From: Primulina eburnea
Lineage: Eukaryota > Streptophyta > Magnoliopsida > Lamiales > Gesneriaceae
Reading direction: 5' to 3'
Length of the DNA: 64,000 nt
NCBI RefSeq assembly: GCF_022965805.1
Contig: NC_133103.1
Span: 26,836,329-26,900,328 of the forward strand
In this document: positions 44,819-55,551 of the stretch, in pieces
Layout of the letters: every line of letters begins with the position of its first letter
Numbering within the stretch: position 1 is the first letter of the stretch
Position numbers and translations under genes: made by a program
The notes under the pieces: model-generated
The model's database searches: none
Told to the model about the DNA's origin: nothing
The model's input: the letters and a program-made list of their open reading frames with translations, nothing else

Positions 44819-45901
44819 AGCTGTATCTATGATCCATTGGGAGCTACACAAGTATCGGATTCTATGTTACTGCTAAGATAGTCAAGTTCAAAGAGTTAAA
44901 TTTAACTTCTGTAGTTTGATAGATATCAAACAAATTGCTTATAAAGAAGTTTATAATTGGATTCTATGTATTGAAAGTTGTGGAAGCTTAGCTGCTAATT
45001 AAGTTAGAAGAATAAAACTACCTGTTTTGGTAAAGGAGCTCACAAAACTGGCAGCTACCAAAACTGGATCAATCGAAGTTTTGATATTCGAAATATTCAA
45101 TTTTCATTATATGAACAATATTTGTATTTTCGATATATCGGTGTTGTCTGATCATCGATCGATGTTATAGTGAGTTCATAAGTATTGTGTCGTTTGGGTA
45201 TTAATACGTCATTATGACCGAGCTTTGTGAGGGTTAGATTAGGTTATGTGAAGCTTGATTAGGAATCTTTGAATTATGGTTTAAGTGTGGTCATCTTCGG
45301 GTCGAGTTAGCAGTCCTGTCAGCGCCCTAAACATGATTCTGACATGTTCTTAAATTTTTACGTATCACATATATGATTTTTTATGAAATTATGAAAATAC
45401 GTTTCATGCTTGATTTTAAGGAAAAACTACGTATATGCATGATTTTTATAAGTGAGGAAAATGATGATTTTTTGAAGGATGAGAGTTTGTTGTGACTGAA
45501 GATATATGTATACGATGAGCTGTAAGGCCAAGGCTCAATGGATGGGCAATACTGTCGCTAATGTCTCCGCCGTCGGGTACCACGATTATATGTTGATGGA
45601 TCCATAGAATAGAGTTGATATGAATAGAATTGATACGAAAGTGACAACTAACAAAATGAATTCAATTAAAGAAAATGAACAAGTATATGATGTTATGATG
45701 ATATGTTTTACACGTTATGCTTTTACGACGTGTATACGTTTACGCTTTTAAGTTCATGAAATGTATTTTTAGTACGGTACTTTTCACTGTTTTATGTTAT
45801 GTATATTAACTTACTCTTAATGTTACAGGTGTGTTGAGTCGTCTTTAGACTCATTAGGTGTGAATGATGCATGCGACCATGTTGATTAGGAGGGTGGAGG
45901 T
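44819..45901 (+). repeat. Region K: unassigned, partly LTR-like sequence
   Basis: About 1.1 kb without a convincing ORF. The right part (about 45300-45900) has the composition and phrases of Gypsy LTR ends, such as TTACAGGTGTGTTGAGTC and TTTAGACTCATTAGG. It appears to be the plus-strand end of another, older LTR into which F and G inserted. I can assign no family. Confidence 0.4.
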
Positions 45902-47099
45902 GTAACTTACCGTACTTTTAAACTATTTTAAAATTTATGGAAAAATAAAATTTTCTTGAACAAATAATAAACTTTCAATTTGAGATAAAAATACACTGCT
46001 CGTCTAAAAATATTCGAAGTAGAAACAATTGCAACCAAAGTTTGCAAAAAAGTAAACGTTTAAACAATGTAAACAATCTCGTCAAAATCAGAGCATTTGA
46101 ATCAACATTCATAAATTCTTAAAACATGGGCAGTCATAGGGTTTAGCCTCCTGAGCAGTATAAGCCGACTCATTGGTCCCCACCCCTCATCTCCTAAAAC
46201 TCGTCCTCACCTGCATCGATCAAGCCTAGTGATTCTAAAAACTCAACAAGTATAAATTGGGAATAATAAGTAATACGTAATAAAACCACAAGCATCGTTA
46301 AAGTAGAATATACATACTTAAACTTGAACATAATAACATAAACATAGACGTACAATCATCATGAAACTTTTCTTAAACATATTTGCATCATGCATACTTG
46401 ACCATGCATAAATTTCATCATTTTGCATAGAGATATGTTTCAAAGCAAATGACGCATACATAAATGTGCCAGATCAGACTAAACCACAGTATTGGGCTAG
46501 CAAGAAAAATCCACTACCACTACATGAGATCTCAGTCATGCTTTACTAGGTGGATTGGTTCCTGGTCATGCTTTACCGCTTTCCAATCCAGATCTAAACC
46601 TTGTCATGCTTTACCAGGGTGGAGAGGTCCCCGACCATGTTCACCGTCTTCCGAACCCGTTCATAATTGGTCACAAGAAATTTATCATACCTCAAACACA
46701 TAAAATATTTTCTTTTGCACGTCGAACATAATTAAATGGCATTGAGGGATTCGTTGGATCTTGCTTGGGGCCATTGCTGCACATACTAACATGATTTCAT
46801 GCACTTAATTACCATAACTTAGACGTAATGGTCATGCTCGTCACCACCCGAAATGACAATTTACTTATGACATTCTAAATCACTCGGGGCTTGACCTCGT
46901 TTAATCGTCGTACTAAACCATGACATCGAACCCCAAACAATCTCTATATGAAGTGTAAACCTTTCCCCAAACATGGAAGACATGTACCTAAAAATAGTTG
47001 TTTAAAAAGTCATGGACAAGTGTAGTGCTGCGCTGTAGCGCTAGCATGGCCGTAGGTATAGCGCCGCGGCGCCACAAAAGCAGTGTCGTTGCGCTAACA
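45902..47099 (-). repeat. Element G 3' LTR
   Basis: Minus-strand start TGTTAGCGCAACG at 47099, directly after purine-rich AAGTGAGAGAGAAAT; a TG/CA end fits at 45902. It carries three copies of GTCATGCTTTACC in 46530-46620 and a GC-palindrome patch (GCGCCGCGGCGC) at about 47060. The left limit is approximate because no second copy is visible. Confidence 0.55.
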
Positions 47100-47125
47100 A
47101 TTTCTCTCTCACTTAAATAAATTCC

Positions 47126-48060
47126 GTCCTCGAAATTAAGTCTTACCATACAGCTCCGGGCAACGGTTCCTGAAATCTGCCTCAGCCATCCAGTTTGCTT
47201 CCTCCAATTCTTGATTCAGCCGCTGGATTTTGACCAACCTAGTCACTTTGTTCTGAAGCCTCCACTCTTGTCTGTCTAGGATCTGGAGCCAACTGCAACG
47301 GCTCAAAACTCAAAACATGCGAAGGATTTGCTATATACTTTCTCAGCATCGAAACGTAGAACACATTTTGTAGGGCTACATGATAAGATAGTGTCCCAAA
47401 CCTGTCAGGTATTTCAAACGGCGAATCTCAGACTCAGCTTGCTTCTCTTCCCAAACCTCATAAAACCCTTTATGTTTGCTTTCTTCACGAATACGTGATC
47501 TCCTATGACAAACTCAAGATCCCTCCTTCTATTTTCAGCATAACTATTTTGACGACTCCGAGCGGTCTTCATCCTGTCTTAGATCTTTACCACCACATCT
47601 ACAGTCTGCTGAACAATCTCTGGACCTAGTTCTGATCTCTCACCGACTTCATTCCAATCGGTGATCTGCACTTCCTTCCATACAGTGCCTCGTAGGGAGC
47701 CATACCTTTAGACGATTGGAAACTGTTGTTGTAGGTAAACTCCACTAGAGGTAGCTTTGATTCCCAATTCCCATGGAAATCAATCACAAAAGCTCTCAAC
47801 AAATCCTCCAAAATCTCACTCGCTCAGACAAGCCATCTGTCTGAGGGTGAAATGCTGTACTGAATAGCAACTTCGTCCCCATGGCTGCATGTAAACTCTT
47901 TCAAAAGGACGATGTGAACCTCGGGTCCCTATCAAACACAATATAAACTGGGATCCCGTGCAATCGGACTATCTCCCGAATATAGAGCTCTGGATATTGA
48001 GTCTTGGAGAAAGTTGTCTTCACTGGCAAGAATTTGCTATATACTTCCTCAACTATACTC
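47126..48060 (-). pseudogene. Element G integrase remnants
   Basis: Minus-strand pieces with homology to A: the chromodomain-like tail ending CPELYGKT at about 47150, the APYEALYGRKCRSP segment (47626-47811), and the integrase core with IVRLHGIP and DRDPRFTSSFW near 47900-48000. Frame changes occur throughout. The zinc region and the start of the core are missing because of a deletion near 48050 that joins RT to integrase. Confidence 0.7.
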
Positions 48061-48515
48061 GATTCATCAAGTCCATAAAAATTGTTGGAGCATTCGTCAG
48101 TCCAAATGGCATTACTAAGAACTCGTAGTGACCATATCTGGTTCTGAAGGCTGTCTTATGAACATCTGCATCTTTTACTTAAAGCTGATGATACCCTGAT
48201 CGCAGATCTATCTTATGAAAGTCAATAAGAACTTTGTTCTTCGTCAGGCAGTCCATTCCCAATATAATATCAAATTCTGGCATTGGCAACACAATAAGAT
48301 CGACATACACTAGGTGGCCTTGCACTTCTAGATCAATGTCTCTAACCATGCTAGTAGTTGATAATTCTTCCCCTGATGAGACTGTCACTGAATAGCTCAC
48401 ATCGAGTCCAATAGACTTGACTTCCAGATGATTAACGAATGTCTCCGAAATAAAAGAGTGAGTGGCCCCAGAATCTATCAAGGCCTTCATGGAGATTCTC
48501 TTTATGAAAAATTTC
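48061..48515 (-). pseudogene. Element G protease and RT remnant with internal deletions
   Basis: Protease is recognisable ([27 protein letters not shown]), then a deletion of about 600 bases relative to A joins LIDF to [11 protein letters not shown] of RT. RT continues to [12 protein letters not shown], and a second deletion removes the FIDD catalytic motif and all of RNase H. This copy cannot make a working polymerase. Confidence 0.75.
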
Positions 48516-48696
48516 CTGAGAGATGTTAGCACAACACACAAAAATTATATCCCAAAATTCTAATCTTACCACAAACATAGTAAAAAATATCTACAAAATT
48601 CACCAAAATACTATCTAACACGCTAATAATCTCAAAAAAAAAAAAAAATCGAAACATGCATAGAAAAATAATGCGGTGCTGAATTAAATAAGTTAC
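48516..48696 (-). other. Probable intron between gag and protease of element G
   Basis: 181-base AT-rich segment, minus strand GACTG|GTAACT ... GTGCTAACATCTCTCAG|GAAA. It sits after the LLTG codons at phase 1, exactly where A has its intron. GCTAAC is a good branch-point match 12 bases from the acceptor. Confidence 0.65.
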
Positions 48697-49163
48697 CAGT
48701 CAACAGGGTCGTGTCTGGGTTCGCCTCCTTTGCCTGCATGGGGAACACTCTCCCATGGGTCAGCTTCCTCCAATGTGGGCAGTACTTTAGCATATGATCG
48801 CTGGCTCCGCATTTGAACCAATTGCCCGATCCCCATAAACACTGTCCTGGATGCTGACAGTTCCATTCCGGGCACACCGGGTGCTCTCCCGGCCTCTGAA
48901 AAGCCTTATGCTGTGGGATAGGACCCTACCTTTTGGAGGTCCCTGAAATGGCATATTTCTCTGCTGTCTCTGGAAAGGCCTCTTAAACTAGGGTCGTTGC
49001 TGTTGCTGATGAGGTGCCTAATAGGGCCTCTTGCCCTGTCTATCAATCTCTATATCCATTTGGTCCTGCCCAGCCGCCAAGGCTCTAGACACGGCAACAA
49101 CATAGGTGGTCGGACCATCAACTCTCACATCATGGCGCAAGATCGGCCGCAATACATCAATAA
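48697..49163 (-). pseudogene. Element G gag C-terminal part, cut by element H
   Basis: Encodes the end of the gag domain (LRHDVRVDGPTTYVVAVSRAL), a Gln-rich linker, and the zinc-knuckle area (FKCGASDHMLKYCP) with the first Cys apparently replaced, then GRVFPMQAKEANPDTTLLTG before the intron. Frame changes and stops are present. H interrupts it at 49164 with AATAA at 49159-49163. Confidence 0.65.
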
Positions 49164-49291
49164 TGTAATGCCCAAAATTTATTTATCTGTTGATCTACGA
49201 TTATTTAGTGATGAACTGATATGATTTTGAAAGGATCAACCAAGACACAAAATGAGTTGCTTGTGAGACGTGTTTGTGCGAAGAACAAGCC

Positions 49292-49609
49292 CTCGCGCAT
49301 ATGCGCGACCATGCAGGGCGCATATGTGCGAGATGGGCATAGAACCTCGCGCATATGCACGAGGAGTGTGCGAGCATATGCGCGAGCTGTGCGATGGTTC
49401 AAGTTCAATTCCAGAGAACCTCGCGCATATGCGCGACGTGTATCCGCGCATGTGCGCAAGGGTATCCGGGAGTTGTGAAGAATTGTGCATGACCTCGCGC
49501 ATATGCGCGGAAGAGGTGTGTGCATATGCGCGAGCTGCCGTGAAGGTTGCGTGCCGAGACATTATGTCTCGCGTATATGCGCCAAGGATGGTCGTGCATA
49601 TGCGCGAGA
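49292..49609. repeat. Array of CGCGCATATGCGCG palindromes in the H LTR
   Basis: About ten copies, often as CTCGCGCATATGCGCGA, spaced by roughly 15-45 bases; some have one changed base (CATGTG, GTATATG). The array stops about 45 bases before the TATA box. It gives false Arg/Ala/Met-rich ORFs on both strands. Confidence 0.85.
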
Positions 49610-49654
49610 CGTGTAGTTTGTAGGATGAACCACCTATCTTTGGCATGCAAGGTG

Positions 49655-49662
49655 ATATATAA
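49655..49662 (+). promoter_or_regulatory. TATA box of H LTR
   Basis: TATATAAA in GGTGATATATAAAAAAACG, in the same place relative to the shared downstream sequence as TATATAAA in the I LTR. Confidence 0.6.
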
Positions 49663-51143
49663 AAAAACGTAACTTTCCTTCATTCTTTCTGAAAAAGAAT
49701 CGAGGTTCTCTTCAGGGAATTCAAAAACTTCCTCTTACCTTGAAATTGTGATTGTGCTTAATTCGGTTGTCAGAATTTCAATCCGATTGCGGTATCGCAT
49801 CCCTCTCGACACAATCTACCACTTGACGTAAGTTTTGTTACGTTTGGTTATGATTTGAAATTATGGTATTGCCAGAATCAGATATGATTCATATATGATG
49901 TTCTTGACATGTTAGACATCGTAGAATCAAAGTCAGATTGAGAAATAGATTGATTATGGAATTGTTATGATTTTTCAGAGTATATCGATTGATATTGGAC
50001 AGATTTGGATTGTTGATTGACTACAGATTGTATTGAATATTGGTTATGGATTGTAATTAATATATGTTGAGATTGTATTGACCGGGATATCGGGATTGTG
50101 CCGTTATGCCGTTGATTTTGAGTTAAATCCAGATTTATCAGATTGGTATTGATATGAGCAGTATATTGATATAGTATTATTGATATTGTCATTGCTCGAT
50201 TGAGTGTTGACAGACTTTGAATTCCAAACAGGAACAACGTTATAACTGCAATAAAAGAAAGGTATAAGTCTATGTGGTACCGGGAGAACGACTCGAGTAT
50301 GATATACTTGAGTTTCCCTAAATCACATACTTATTGTTATTGTGTGCATTGATTTGAATTGATATGCTTGTTCTATTGATTTATAGAAAGCATGTATTAG
50401 ACGAGTATTAGACGAGTGATCTTGTGACATAAGTGCCGATAGTGATGGAATTGTCACTGACACATTACACATTGTCACAAGATAGTGAATTGACGATAGT
50501 GCCAATGTCTGTGACGGATAGGTCAAGACACGTGATGTTTGGTTATATCGATGTTGAACAGAATTGGAGTTTCTTCTATTACTGAAAATCGATTTAGGAA
50601 TGTAAACGTCTGGAAACCGGGATCCCTAGATTAGGATTGAGTCTAGTCTGAGACGTGGAGTCACGAGTCTGATTGACAGTTTTATATTGATTGTGTTTTC
50701 AGATTTGATACATATTACTGATATCTCTTACATGCTTTTACATTGTTATATGATTGCATATTTCGTTGATTTATACTGGGATGTATTTCTCACCGGAGTT
50801 ATCCGGCTGTTGTCGTGTTTGTATGTGTACATGACAACAGGTGGGATAGGATCAGGGTCGAGGAGATGATGATAGATCGTGATTAGAGTGGATACTACGG
50901 ACTTTGATGTTGCTGTAGATAGGATTCAGCACTGTACATTTAGTTGTTGAACTTTAGTTTAAGTTTGATGTATGTTGTAAAAGACTTGTACTTTTATACT
51001 GATATGTATATTAGACTGAATTCCATTACGTTCCGCACTTAATACTATATTTTTAAAAAAAATTAGACTCTGTTTATTATAAATGATTAAATTGTCTCAT
51101 TAATGATTAAGAAGATGATTAGCGTCCGGGTCCCCACAACAGG

Positions 51144-51155
51144 TGGTATTAGAGC
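51144..51155 (+). other. Element H primer binding site
   Basis: TGGTATTAGAGC, one mismatch to the tRNA-iMet type, five bases after the LTR. Confidence 0.8.
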
Positions 51156-51391
51156 GATAGATCCTTTTGACTGAGATAAGAGCTAGTGAGCGGGGTAGAA
51201 TGAGTTTTATTTTCCTTGCTTTTTATTGCTAGCATGTTCTACTGCTTTATAATGCATGTTTATCTGATTTGATTTGGAAATATGTGTTATTGAGCATGGA
51301 TCAGAACCGATTCTTGATCAGAGGTAAGATGATCAGAAAGGGACTTAGACAGAATTGTTAATTGTGATGGCTAACTCTTTTGATAATCAGA

Positions 51392-52225
51392 TATGCCTCT
51401 CGCAGAGTACCAGAACAGGGTAGCACTTCGAATACTCCAATGGATGTAACAGCAACACTGATGGAGACATTGCTGAAGAGATTTCAGTCATTCCATCCAC
51501 CGACTCTGAAGGGTACTGAGACTGCAGTTGATTGCGAGAGTTGGTTAGACTACATTGAGATGCTGTTCGAGTCCTTGGATTACACCGATGAGCGGAGAGT
51601 GAAACTGATAGGGCACCAGTTGCATGATGTTGCAAAGAACTGGTGGATTACAACAAAGCGGGCCTTGGAGCATCGAGGTACAGTTATTACCTGGAATGTA
51701 TTTAGAACTGAGTTTTATCAAAGATTCTTTCCAGTGTCAAACAGGAAGGATAAGGGAGCAGAGTTTGCAAACTTGAGACAGGGCCAGCTGAATATCGAAG
51801 AATATGTGGCCAAGTTCTCTACACTGCTACAATTTGCTCCACATGTGGCCGAAAATGACTGAAGCCGTTGCTGATCAATTCATTAATGGCCTGAATCCCG
51901 AAATCTTTACCTTGGTGAACACTGGGAGGCCGAACAACTTTACTGATGCTACAGAGCGAAGGGAGCAGAAGCCGGTCTGATGAAACAGAGAGGAGCTTCG
52001 TTTGTGCCTCCATCACCGAGACCACAGCAACCACTTCCCCCGATTTGAGAGTGGCAGCAGTAGTGGTGGAAAGAAAGAATTCATAAAAGTTAGAGGAAAG
52101 CAGTTCAAAAGATCTTGAAGTAGTTCATCAAGTTCTAGCGGCTCAAGACAGACCGGTCCAGGCCAGAGTTATAAAGGACCTTACTGTAGCACTTGTGGAG
52201 GGAAGCATTCCACAGAACAGTGCCG
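51392..52225 (+). pseudogene. Element H gag
   Basis: The ATG at 51392 corresponds to the I start but a lost base puts the following RRVPEQGSTSNTP into another frame. The gag domain (CESWLDYIEMLFESLDY, HDVAKNWWI, VFRTEFYQRFFP) is open to 51862, where a second frame change follows HVAEND. The rest of the domain (FINGLNPEIFTLVNTGRP) and a Gly/Ser linker continue in broken frames. Confidence 0.75.
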
Positions 52226-53713
52226 AGGAGTGTTTGACAGTTGCCGAATTTGTAGACAGCAGGGACACTTTGCTAGAGTTTGTCCCCAGAGAGATTCTCA
52301 GAGATCTCAGGGTTCCGTGTCATCGAAATCAGTAGCTCAGACTAGTAGACGACTAGCTGCAGTACACTTCTTTCAGCCAGCACCAGCTCAGTCACAGCAG
52401 AGGCCAGGGGGAAGCAAGACACTTAGCCAGCCTCCTAGAAAGCATGCCAGAGTGTTCGCTTTGACTGAGGAGCAGGCTCAGGACGCACCAGACGATGTTG
52501 TTGCAAGTAACTGTTTTATTTCTGGTTACCCTGCTTCTGTATTGATAGATACTGGTGACCGCATACATTCATATCTGAGCGATTTGTATTGAGTCATGCA
52601 TTGCCTGTTGAGTCATTATCTAGTGTAGTGTATGTCTCTCTTCTCCTTTGGGGACAGATTTGATATCAGTGAAATCTGTGAAACATTGTGTGCTGCAGTA
52701 TGATGGGCATGAGATTGAGTTAGATTGTATTGTTCTTGGGTTGTCTGATTTTGACTATATTATCGGTATCGATATGTTAACCAAGTACAGAGCCACTATT
52801 GATTGTTTCCACAAGATTGTGAAATTCAGACCGGAGATGGCTGATGAGTGGAAATTTTATGGTAAGGGTTCTCGAGCCATAATTCCTTTGATATCTACTA
52901 TGAATATGACTCGATTATTGCAGAAAGGAGCGGATGGATTCCTTGTTTATTCAGTTGGTTTACTGAAATCGAGTCCATCATTGGCGTACTTGCCAGTGGT
53001 GAGTGAATTTGCTGACGTCTTCCCAGATAAGATTCCTGGTTTGCCTCCAATTCGAGAGATAGACTTCAGCTTTGAGTTGATGCCAGGTACAGTTCCGATT
53101 TCGAGGGCTCCGTACAGAATGGCACCGATTGAATTGAAAGAGTTGAAAGAACATTTGGAGGATTTATTGGCCAAGGGATATATCAGACCGAGTGTGTCTC
53201 CTTGGGGTGCTACAGTACTGTTTGTGAGAAAGAAAGATGGTTCGATGAGACTTTGATCGATTACCGGCAACCGAACAAAGCAACAGTAAAGAACAAATAT
53301 CCTTTGCCTCGTATTGATGATCTGTTTGATCAGTTGCAGGGTTCATCTGCATATTCCAAGATTGATCTGAGATCTGGATACCATCAGTTGAGAGTCAGGG
53401 ATTCTGATATCTCGAAGCTAGCATTTAGAACCAGGTATGAACACTATGAATTTATTGTCATGCCATTTGGTTTGACGAATGCACCGGATGTATTTATGGG
53501 GTTGATGAACCGTGTCTTTCAGAGATATCTTGATGATTTCGTTATTATATTCATTGATGATATTTTGATTTATTCAAAGAATATGATTGAACATGCCGAG
53601 CATTTGAGAACTATTTTGAAAATTCTCAGGGCTGAGAAACTGTATGCTAAACTGTCGAAATGCGAGTTTTGGTTGAGACAAGTTGTATTTCTGGGCATAT
53701 TATATCCGGAGAT
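52226..53713 (+). pseudogene. Element H zinc knuckle, protease and RT
   Basis: CCHC knuckle CRICRQQGHFARVC, then protease with VLIDTGD (the normal ASHTF motif is altered by a frame change), ILGLSDFDYIIGIDML, and RT with [24 protein letters not shown] and [13 protein letters not shown]. Frame changes lie near 52590, 52650 and 53255. I interrupts the frame right after VVFLG-like codons at 53713. Confidence 0.78.
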
Positions 53714-55293
53714 TGTAAGGCCCGAGATTATTTAATTTACAAATTTTGGAAGTATGAATTAAATTCCATAAATTTTGTGATTAATTAGGATTGAAATGGA
53801 ATTAAAAAGAGTTTTGAGGACTGAATTGCAAATAGTGAAGAATTCAGGGGCTAAAGTGCAATTATGACTTGAGTGGGACACTTGTCACCACCATGCATTT
53901 GGATATATAAAAATACCATTCTTCCTTTAGATGAAACAGCAAGAACGAAAGAAAGCTTCAAGGAATTCTCAAATTTCTTAATTTGTTTCGAATTTGATTT
54001 TATAAGCTCCGGTTATCAGAATTTTGATCTGAACACAGTTCTGTGATTCTCTCGTCGACAGCTACTACAAGACGTAAGTTTTATTGAGTTCTATTATCAT
54101 TTGAAATTATGATATTGGAGGAATTATTATTTGATCATTATTATGTGTTCTGGGAATACTAGACATTGCATAATCGAAGTCAGATCGAAAAACAGACCGA
54201 TTATGGAATTGTTATGATTTTCTAATTATATTGATTGGAGATTGGTCAGATTTGGATTATTGATTGATTACAGATTGTATCGGACATGAGTTATGATTTG
54301 TAATTGATGTCTGTTGATTTGGTATTGACGGAGATACTGAGATTGTGCTGTTATGTCGTTGATTTGACTTAAATCCAGATTAATCAGATTCAGTGTTGAA
54401 TTGAGAATAGAACATTGATATTATGATTCTCGATATGTCATTTCAGATTTACAGAGACAGTCTTGAGTTCAGAACTGATATTGCTTCAGACCGGGACTAC
54501 AAACGAAAGGTATAAATAAATGTTGATTCGGGATTGCACAACTCGAGTTAGGTTTGACTTGAGTTTCCCTAAATCACATACTTTATTTTATTGCATTGAT
54601 ATTTGCAAATTATCAGATTGATATGTTAATGTATTGACTTAGAACAGAGTCAGAGTCCGAGTCTAGGGCAGACAGCCTAGCTAGGGCAGAACCGCCGAGT
54701 CTTTCTCAGAACCGATAAGACTCTAGACTTACGGTGTATCGAAGAGCTTTAGATGTAGATCGACTTCTATCTCAGACACTCGATACAGCATACCAAAGTC
54801 TAAATTAGATTGGGATCCCTAGATTTGAGATAAGATAAGATTAGATCACGAGTCATTAATTCATGTAATCAGATTAGATACATGTTTTGATGTTTGTTTA
54901 TGCTTTTATATATGTTTTATATGATTGAATTTAATACATTGTTTATACTGAGATATTTATATCTCACCGGAGTTATCCGGCTGTTGTCTTGTTTGTATGT
55001 GTGCATGACAACAGGTGGGACAGGTACAGACTCACAGAGATGAAGACAGACTGAGATTAGAGTGGTGATACCGGACTTGGACTAGAGCTAGGGTTTAAAC
55101 ACTTGATAGTAGTTGTTGAACCTGAGTATGTATGATTGTATATTTTATCAGATTTATACTTTTATACTGATATGTATAGGAGTTTGATTCCATTACCTTC
55201 CGCATTTTAAAAAAAAATTAGACCATGTTTATTATAATGTATTAATTAGTCCCAATCATGATTAAAAAGATGATTAGCGTCCGGGTCCCCACA
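53714..55293 (+). repeat. Element I 5' LTR
   Basis: Begins TGTAAGGCCCGAG and ends GTCCCCACA; TATA box TATATAAA at about 53904. Confidence 0.93.
53904..53911 (+). promoter_or_regulatory. TATA box of I 5' LTR
   Basis: TATATAAA in GGATATATAAAAATACC; no GC-palindrome array precedes it, unlike H. Confidence 0.6.
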
Positions 55294-55298
55294 ACAGG

Positions 55299-55310
55299 TG
55301 GTATCAGAGC
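55299..55310 (+). other. Element I primer binding site
   Basis: TGGTATCAGAGC, exact tRNA-iMet type, five bases after the LTR. Confidence 0.9.
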
Positions 55311-55551
55311 GATAGATCCTTTAGATTGAGATAGAAGAGGCTAGTGAGCGGGGTAGATTGAGGTTTTCTTTCCTGCTTTTGAATGCTAGCATGTCTTACT
55401 GCTTTATTACATGTTACTTGTTTATCTGATTGATATAGTAATATGTTTTATTGAAATTGGATCAGTACTGATTCTAGATCAGCAGTAAGATGATCAGAGG
55501 AGGTTGCAACAGAATTGTTGTATCTGTTACTAATCTATTTGATTATTAGAT

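Larger units (their letters stand above)
49164..51138 (+). repeat. Element H 5' LTR
   Basis: Starts TGTAATGCCC and ends GTCCCCACA, 1975 bases. The second half resembles the I LTR (e.g. GTTATGATTTT, TCTCACCGGAGTTATCC, GCGTCCGGGTCCCCACA), whereas the first 400 bases carry a palindrome array absent from I. Confidence 0.8.

Noticed and set aside
45820..46240. Inverted pair of LTR ends (phrases around TTTAGACTCATTAGG and its complement-like counterpart near 46225) as one palindromic element
   Set aside because: The two halves are only loosely similar and are better explained by G's minus-strand LTR inserted beside an older plus-strand LTR (K).
49292..49609. CRISPR-like array
   Set aside because: Spacing is irregular, the repeat is a 14-base palindrome with sequence drift, and the place is a plant LTR promoter.
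49205..49683. Several overlapping Arg/Ala/Met-rich ORFs on both strands
   Set aside because: They are by-products of the CGCGCATATGCGCG repeats, which read open in several frames. The same happens at 7516-8088.
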